From the NCBI GenBank assembly GCA_016867415.1, contig VGJO01000004.1:1-34927 (forward strand): DNA of 34,927 nt, in the 5' to 3' direction. Shown here piece by piece: positions 29,792-34,927 of the stretch. The notes beneath the pieces are model-generated. The model ran no database searches, was not told where the DNA came from, and worked only from the letters and a program-made list of their open reading frames with translations. Each line of letters opens with the position of its first letter. The stretch's first letter is position 1. The stretch comes from Candidatus Harrisonbacteria bacterium. Lineage in GTDB: Bacteria; Patescibacteriota; Minisyncoccia; UBA6257; UBA11618. The translations under genes were made by a program, and so were the position numbers.

Positions 29792-30286
29792 TCACTTTGA
29801 GACTTGGGGAATGGATTTGGAGAGAAGGGCTCTTAGTTCTTCTTCACCGTTTCTTTTTTCTTTTGGCACAGAGTAACCGATGGACTCAAAGAAAGAACTG
29901 TTATTGGCAAGAACAGAGAGAGAAAAAGATGAGGGAGGATGGTCGGACTTGCCTAGTCTTAAACGATTGCTCTCAAAGAATTCGATCAACTTTTCGATAC
30001 GGGAGGTGGGACCGCGAACAACAGATATTTCCAAGTGATAGCGAACGCGAGGAGCAGTAAGAGGATTAAAAATCTTGACCCATAGAGCAAAGCCAATCAC
30101 TTCCTGCTCATCATCAATCAAGACAGTGGAATAGTAATTTTGATTTTTGAGGAGATCTCCAAAAGATTTAATGAAAGCATCTTGAATGAGACTGCCTTCT
30201 GAAACGCATTCAAGAAATAAGGCTAGGACAATTTGTGCGTCCTCTTGGGTGGCTAAGCGGACAGAGAGATTCTTTCTTGGTTTCAT
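29792..30286 (-). CDS. GNAT-like acetyltransferase
   Basis: VRLATQEDAQIVLALF...STVLIDDEQEVIGFALWVKIFN...YHLEISVV...FFESIGYSVPKE pattern. Confidence 0.55.
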   Translation of the reverse strand: MKPRKNLSVRLATQEDAQIVLALFLECVSEGSLIQDAFIKSFGDLLKNQNYYSTVLIDDEQEVIGFALWVKIFNPLTAPRVRYHLEISVVRGPTSRIEKLIEFFESNRLRLGKSDHPPSSFSLSVLANNSSFFESIGYSVPKEKRNGEEELRALLSKSIPQVSK

Positions 30287-30431
30287 AGAGATGCCTTTAA
30301 TCTAAGAGATGTGGGGGTTAATATGTTTTCAAATTACGGTGAGTAATGTAGCACTAAAACAAACGGAGAAACAAGGAAAACTTGGCAAAATAGATAATTT
30401 ATATCATAATTTGGGGAATAATTTTTAAAAA

Positions 30432-31571
30432 ATGATTGGGTTTAGGGCGGAGAAGATGTCGGGGAAGAGTCGGGCGAGACTGGGAGTGCTTGAGACACCA
30501 CATGGAGTGATAGAGACGCCGGCTTTTGTGCCAGTGGCTACTCAAGGGACGGTGAAGACGCTTACGGCGGAACAGGCGCTCGCGACTGGGAGTCAACTGC
30601 TTATCTGCAACACATTTCATCTCCATCTGAAGCCCGGAGAGGAAGTCGTGCAGGCGCAGGGTGGGCTGCATGAGATGATGAAGTGGCCACGGCCCTTGAT
30701 GACTGATTCCGGTGGGTATCAGGTGTTTTCACTCGGGTTTGGGATGGATCACAATGAGCGAAAGGTAATGAAGGCGGAAATAGAGAACAAGGTGAAGGCA
30801 GGGGCGAAGCCAAAAAATATTAAGATCACTGAGGATGGAGTCTATTTTCGGTCACCTATAAATGGAGATGAGATTTTTATCTCACCTAAAGAATCAATAA
30901 GGATCCAAGAGGTCTTGGGAGCAGATATTATATACGCGTTTGATGAGTGCACTCCCCCATCAGCCAACTATGAGTATACAAAGAAGTCGCTTGTGAAAAC
31001 GCATCGCTGGGCGAAGGAGTCGCTCGAGGCGCGGCGGGGAGAGCAGGCCATCTATGGGATCGTGCAGGGAGGAAAGTATATGGATCTGCGAGAAGAGAGT
31101 GCGCGGCATATCGCTTCACTCGGCTTTGATGGTTTTGGGATCGGGGGTGAATTTGGCGCGGATAAGGAGACGATGCGGCAGATGATTGAGACCGTAGTCA
31201 CTCACCTCCCAGAAGAGAAGCCACGGCACTTGCTGGGTATTGGCTATCCGGAAGACATTCCAATCGCGATTGCGGCGGGGGTGGATACCTTTGACTGCAT
31301 AGTGCCGACGCACTTTGCCCGACACGGAGTGGCCTTTACTGCGGTGGGGAAACTAGATCTCAATAAGACAGTACATCTCAAAGATGCCAGCGTGATTGAG
31401 GCGGGGTGCGGGTGCGCAACGTGCGCGGCGGGATATTCCAAGGGATACATCACTCACCTACTCCGGGCGAAGGAGATCCTTGGATTCACTCTCATCACGA
31501 TGCACAATCTTCATTACTTTAATATGCTTGTGGCCGGATATCGGGAGAAAATCAAGAATGGAGAATTATAG
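30432..31571 (+). CDS. tgt: queuine/preQ1 tRNA-ribosyltransferase
   Basis: GVIETPAFVPVATQGTVKTLT, PLMTDSGGYQVFSLG, YGIVQGGKYMDLREESARHI, GIGYPEDI, C-x-C-x2-C zinc motif. Confidence 0.96.
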   Translation: MIGFRAEKMSGKSRARLGVLETPHGVIETPAFVPVATQGTVKTLTAEQALATGSQLLICNTFHLHLKPGEEVVQAQGGLHEMMKWPRPLMTDSGGYQVFSLGFGMDHNERKVMKAEIENKVKAGAKPKNIKITEDGVYFRSPINGDEIFISPKESIRIQEVLGADIIYAFDECTPPSANYEYTKKSLVKTHRWAKESLEARRGEQAIYGIVQGGKYMDLREESARHIASLGFDGFGIGGEFGADKETMRQMIETVVTHLPEEKPRHLLGIGYPEDIPIAIAAGVDTFDCIVPTHFARHGVAFTAVGKLDLNKTVHLKDASVIEAGCGCATCAAGYSKGYITHLLRAKEILGFTLITMHNLHYFNMLVAGYREKIKNGEL

Positions 31572-32595
31572 TGAGTTTATAAATCGGTACGATTATGCGG
31601 TGCCGAAGGAGCTCATCGCTACGCGGCCCGAGGAGCCGCGGGAGAACGCGCGACTCCTGACCTATAGAAAGAAGACGGGAGAGATAAGCCTTGGACATTT
31701 TTATGATTTACCTCAGATCTTGGGGCCTAAGATGGTCTTAGTCTTTAATGAGACTAGGGTGATTCCGGCGCGGATAACGGGCACTCTGTCGACGGGCGGG
31801 AAAGTGGAGATCACGGTCGTGGGAATACAGGATTTATTCATCAAAACTCTTTCATCGCGGCGAGTCGATGAAGGGGCGGAGGTGATGGTGGGAGAAGAGG
31901 TGTTTGTTGCGAGGAAGCGGGAAAAACAATTTACCTACTACACGACGCGGATGAAGGCGGATGAGGTACGGTCGTTTCTTGATGCTCATGGCGAGGCACC
32001 ATTGCCGCCATATATCAAAGATACGCCACTTTCTTCAGAGGAGGCAAAGGCACTCTACCAGACGGTGTTTGCCCGAAATGACGGGTCGGTCGCGGCGCCG
32101 ACGGCTTCGCTTCACTTTTCGGAGAAGCTGATGACAGAGCTAAAGGTGCGGGGAGTACAGATAGAGTTTGTGACGCTCCATGTGGGACTCGGGACATTCC
32201 TCCCCGTCACAGAGAAACACATAGCGGAAGGAAAGCTCCATGAAGAGGAATATTTCATCAATAGCGAGACAGCGGATCGGATCAATGAGGCGAGGCGATC
32301 GGGAAAGAAAATTATTCCTGTGGGCACTACATCGCTGCGGACGCTGGAAAGCGCGGCCGATGAAAGTGGCCTGTTGACTCACCTCTCTGGCGCGACTCGA
32401 CTCTTTATCCGGCCGGGATATAAGTTTAAGGTTACTGATGGCCTTATTACTAATTTTCATGTACCAAAGTCATCGCTCTTGATGCTCGTTGATGCTTTCC
32501 TAGGTGACGAAGAGAAGTGGCGTCGGGTCTATAAGACGGCGATGAGGAATCAGTTGCGGTTTTTCTCGTTTGGGGATGGGATGTTGGTTTTGTGA
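31558..32595 (+). CDS. queA: S-adenosylmethionine:tRNA ribosyltransferase-isomerase
   Basis: YDYAVPKELIATRPEEPRENARLL, LVFNETRVIPARI, TASLHFSEKLM, HVGLGTFLPV, RPGYKFKVTDGLITNFHVPKSSLLMLVDAFLG; overlaps tgt by 14 nt. Confidence 0.96.
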   Translation: MENYSEFINRYDYAVPKELIATRPEEPRENARLLTYRKKTGEISLGHFYDLPQILGPKMVLVFNETRVIPARITGTLSTGGKVEITVVGIQDLFIKTLSSRRVDEGAEVMVGEEVFVARKREKQFTYYTTRMKADEVRSFLDAHGEAPLPPYIKDTPLSSEEAKALYQTVFARNDGSVAAPTASLHFSEKLMTELKVRGVQIEFVTLHVGLGTFLPVTEKHIAEGKLHEEEYFINSETADRINEARRSGKKIIPVGTTSLRTLESAADESGLLTHLSGATRLFIRPGYKFKVTDGLITNFHVPKSSLLMLVDAFLGDEEKWRRVYKTAMRNQLRFFSFGDGMLVL

Positions 32596-32663
32596 GACTT
32601 TTCAAAAGACATAATTGAAAAATTTTGAAAAATTTGATATAATTTTTTCACAATTTCTGTCAA

Positions 32664-32748
32664 GGAGGGGTCGCATAGTGGTCTAGTGCACCGTCTTGGA
32701 AAGGCGGCATATCGAAAGGTATCGAGGGTTCGAATCCCTCCCCCTCCG
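32664..32748 (+). tRNA. tRNA-Ser(GGA)
   Basis: GGAGGGG/CCCCTCC acceptor, anticodon loop TTGGAAA, long variable arm, GGGTTCGAATCCC T-arm. Confidence 0.95.
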
Positions 32749-32782
32749 CAATTTTTCGAAAAGGGTTTCAGAACGCAAAATG

Positions 32783-32805
32783 GTGTCGGCGCGAAGCGCC
32801 GACAC
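32783..32805. repeat. perfect 10-bp hairpin with GAA loop
   Basis: GTGTCGGCGC-GAA-GCGCCGACAC, followed nearby by CCGC-GAA-GCGG. Confidence 0.8.
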
Positions 32806-32990
32806 TAATGCATTCCATCCGCCGCGAAGCGGAAAAAGAAATATAAAGGAAATTTTTGGTTTTTCTTTGCCGTTTCATAAAAAATTTTTTTTACAACCTT
32901 TTTTATTTGAAAGGTTGCAAGAGACCTTTTAAAACAGGGTCTCCAAATCCACTCACAGGGGTTCAATTCCTGGTACCAAATCTACTCATG

Positions 32991-33023
32991 ACTCCCGGAT
33001 TCGTAAGGGTCCGGGAGTTTTTT
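32991..33023 (+). terminator. rho-independent terminator
   Basis: ACTCCCGGA-TTCGTAAGGG-TCCGGGAGTTTTTTA. Confidence 0.9.
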
Positions 33024-33052
33024 ATGGATAACAATACTTGTAATATTGACAA

Positions 33053-33081
33053 ATGACAAAGCTTTTACAGTTTGCTATAAT
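33053..33081 (+). promoter_or_regulatory. sigma70-like promoter of tRNA-Pro cluster
   Basis: ATGACA - 17 nt - TATAAT (consensus -10). Confidence 0.65.
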
Positions 33082-33134
33082 ATAAACATAAAGGATGAAA
33101 TAGGCCTTCCGAACATTGAAAAAATGACCAAAAA

Positions 33135-33207
33135 CAGAGTGTAGCTCAACTTGGTAGAGCGCCAGCTTTGGGAGCTGGATATATCGGTTCAAATCCGATT
33201 ACTCTGA
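33135..33207 (+). tRNA. tRNA-Pro(TGG)
   Basis: CAGAGTG/TACTCTG acceptor, CCAGC-TTTGGGA-GCTGG anticodon arm, ATCGGTTCAAATCCGAT T-arm. Confidence 0.93.
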
Positions 33208-33213
33208 TTCTAT

Positions 33214-33284
33214 CCCGGTAGTAGCGTATCGTTGCGCACCCTCTAGTCAGAGGGAAGAATTGAGGTGACGCTCAGTCTACCGGG
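33214..33284 (+). ncRNA. cloverleaf-like structured element between tRNA-Pro genes
   Basis: CCCGGTAG/CTACCGGG closing stem, GCG/CGC, CCCTCT-AGTC-AGAGGG, TGAG-GTGACG-CTCA arms; no TTCRANY T-loop. Confidence 0.45.
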
Positions 33285-33297
33285 GCCCTTCTCCTTT

Positions 33298-33370
33298 CAC
33301 TGTGTAGCTCAACTTGGTAGAGCGCGAGCTTCGGGAGCTCGATATACCGGTTCAAATCCGGTCACGGTGA
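33298..33370 (+). tRNA. tRNA-Pro(CGG)
   Basis: CACTGTG/CACGGTG acceptor, GAGC-TTCGGGA-GCTC anticodon arm, CCGGTTCAAATCCGG T-arm. Confidence 0.93.
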
Positions 33371-33402
33371 CTGTTTCCAAAATTTCTTTGGAAACAAATT
33401 AA

Positions 33403-33428
33403 CAGAGTGTAGCTCAACTTGGTAGAGC
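33403..33428 (+). pseudogene. truncated tRNA-Pro 5' half
   Basis: CAGAGTGTAGCTCAACTTGGTAGAGC identical to 33135-33160, then unrelated sequence with no T-arm. Confidence 0.8.
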
Positions 33429-33523
33429 AGCGGCAGGGAATATTGTGCCGTCAACAACTAAATATTGTTAATGTATTTAATAGTGGCAGATGAAAAACAG
33501 CTCTTTTTTCAAAGGATGTTGCC

Positions 33524-33733
33524 ATGAAGCGAGTGCGTAATCACAAGCAACGAAATGCGGTCCGCAAGATGTATCGTAGTCATCGTGCGGCACAGAAAAA
33601 GCAAGTGCAGTTGATTCGTGAATTTGCCGAGAAAGAGTTTTGGCTTGATGATGAGGATTGGAATGCACGGGTTGAAGCCTGTATTATTCCGGAACTTCAG
33701 CAAGACGCCGAAACCGAAGACCGTTCCTTGTAG
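33524..33733 (+). CDS. small basic hypothetical protein
   Basis: 69 aa, MKRVRNHKQRNAVRKMYRSHRAAQKKQ...; AAAGGA upstream; terminator overlaps its stop. Confidence 0.65.
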   Translation: MKRVRNHKQRNAVRKMYRSHRAAQKKQVQLIREFAEKEFWLDDEDWNARVEACIIPELQQDAETEDRSL

Positions 33734-33746
33734 GAACGGTTTTTTA
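33721..33746 (+). terminator. rho-independent terminator
   Basis: CCGTTCC-TTGTA-GGAACGGTTTTTT; stop codon lies in the loop region. Confidence 0.92.
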
Positions 33747-33768
33747 TTTTTTGCTATACTTTATATAT

Positions 33769-34673
33769 ATGAAATATGCCTTTTAGGGACAACGGTATTT
33801 TTTCTTATTGTGTCGGCTGCACATTCCTCTATTCCTGAAATAATTCTTTTAAATAAATTAAAGGCGGATATTGCCGATGCTCAAAGGACAGTATTTCGCG
33901 CATCACAATTTCCTGAAAAAAGGGATTTATTGCGGGATTTGAATTCTATATAAAAACAATTTGTAAGTCCGACTGAGGGCATAAAAAAGGCATTAGCAAT
34001 TTTAGAGGATATTTCTAAAATGACACCATTCGAACAAGGTGCAGCTATACAAAAAGCAGTTAATGAAACTCTTGAGGCATATAAAAAAAGAGTCGCTGAA
34101 AGCGATAAAATAAAAGCAAATATAGATAAGACACCAACCTATGTTAGTGCATATCCTAAAAAGTTTGGAAAATTAGAAAAGGTACATGAGGATCTTGCTA
34201 GTTTATCTGCAGAATCAGGTGTTTTAGATGATGCGCGTCGTAATGGTGTTCCGTCTGCAATGGATGCTGCTTATTCACAGGCAGGTAGACTTGTAAAGCT
34301 AGGAGCGGATGGACTTGCTGAATTAAAGCGCAGGCCAGAATTTCTTCGTCTTAAGCCGGTACCTCCTTTTCTCCTCCCAACAAACACTCAAAAACCTGAT
34401 CCTAGCTCTAAGCCTCCGAATCCAGGAGAATTGCCTATTAAATTTCCTCAACGGGAAGGAGGGGCTAGTATACAAGGTCCCCACTTCATCACTTTTGATG
34501 ATTTCGGTCGCGCCTCCTCTTTCCCTCTCACACTGGACGTCGATGCAGCTCCTAAGCAACCACCTGACTCCCCCCCTTTGTCCACCTTCCCTACCGCTGC
34601 CAAAAACCCGTGTTTTAAAGAAGCTCCCCCTCTGGTAAATCCTGGAGAATTTAAAATAAAAGAAATAAAATGA
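33769..34673 (+). pseudogene. secreted protein of unknown function, disrupted by frameshift and stop
   Basis: ATGAAATATGC | LLGTTVFFLIVSAAHSSIPEIILLNKLKADIADAQ...LRDLNSI*KQFVSPTEGIKKALAILEDISKMTPFEQGAAIQKAV...; frame is continuous through TAA 33951-33953 into ORF 34020-34673. Confidence 0.6.
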
Positions 34674-34817
34674 CGTAGGGTCAGAAAGAAATAAACCAAA
34701 ATAATCATTAAAAAAAGAAGGCGAGGTGGTGGAGCCGCTCATTTTTTCCATCCACTTAATCCGAGCTCGCCAAGCGAAGTAAGGAAATTCTATAAGATAT
34801 GAGCTTTTAAAATAACT

Positions 34818-34927
34818 ATGAGTACGCCTTGGCATACAAAATCATCATTAGCCGTCATTAAAGAACTGCGTTCCAGCGAGCGCGGTTTGAGCAATACAGA
34901 GGTAACTCTCCGGCTGAAACAATACGG
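34818..34927 (+). CDS. P-type cation ATPase, N-terminal fragment (runs off window)
   Basis: MSTPWHTKSSLAVIKELRSSERGLSNTEVTLRLKQYG matches the cation ATPase N-terminal domain pattern (GLs..E...RL..yG). Confidence 0.7.
   Translation, partial: MSTPWHTKSSLAVIKELRSSERGLSNTEVTLRLKQY

Noticed and set aside
34323-34835. 170-aa minus-strand ORF
   Set aside because: Antisense to the disrupted secreted-protein ORF, low-complexity aromatic-rich translation with no domain.

Overview
The window is a compact, AT-rich, mostly minus-strand bacterial segment. Gene style (short EF-Ts, compact SecA, dense type IV pilus operon, many small hypotheticals) suggests a Candidate Phyla Radiation / Parcubacteria-like genome; this is inference. 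Housekeeping genes recognised: MPG-type DNA glycosylase, tsf, rpsB, secA, hpf/raiA, murB, gatA, gatC, a stand-alone tRNA-binding domain, ligA, cysS, comF, tgt and queA. A type IV pilus cluster (pilM-N-O-orf-pilB-pilT-pilC-pilin-pilD-metallopeptidase) and a minor-pseudopilin operon are present. tRNAs: Asp(GTC), Ser(GGA), Pro(TGG), Pro(CGG). The most interesting items are: (1) a ~110-nt palindromic dispersed repeat in four copies, two of them read in frame as N-terminal extensions of minor pilin-like proteins; (2) a promoter- and terminator-bounded candidate ncRNA beside hpf; (3) a 71-nt cloverleaf-like element between two tRNA-Pro genes, followed by a truncated tRNA-Pro 5' half used as a leader; (4) three decayed genes missing from the ORF track (VTT/TVP38-like, DUF2585-like, secreted repeat-poor protein); (5) a SecA that appears to lack the helical wing region; (6) a TraB/TIKI-like protein and a 55-aa NIF3-insert-like peptide next to secA. 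No CRISPR array, prophage or rRNA was found.
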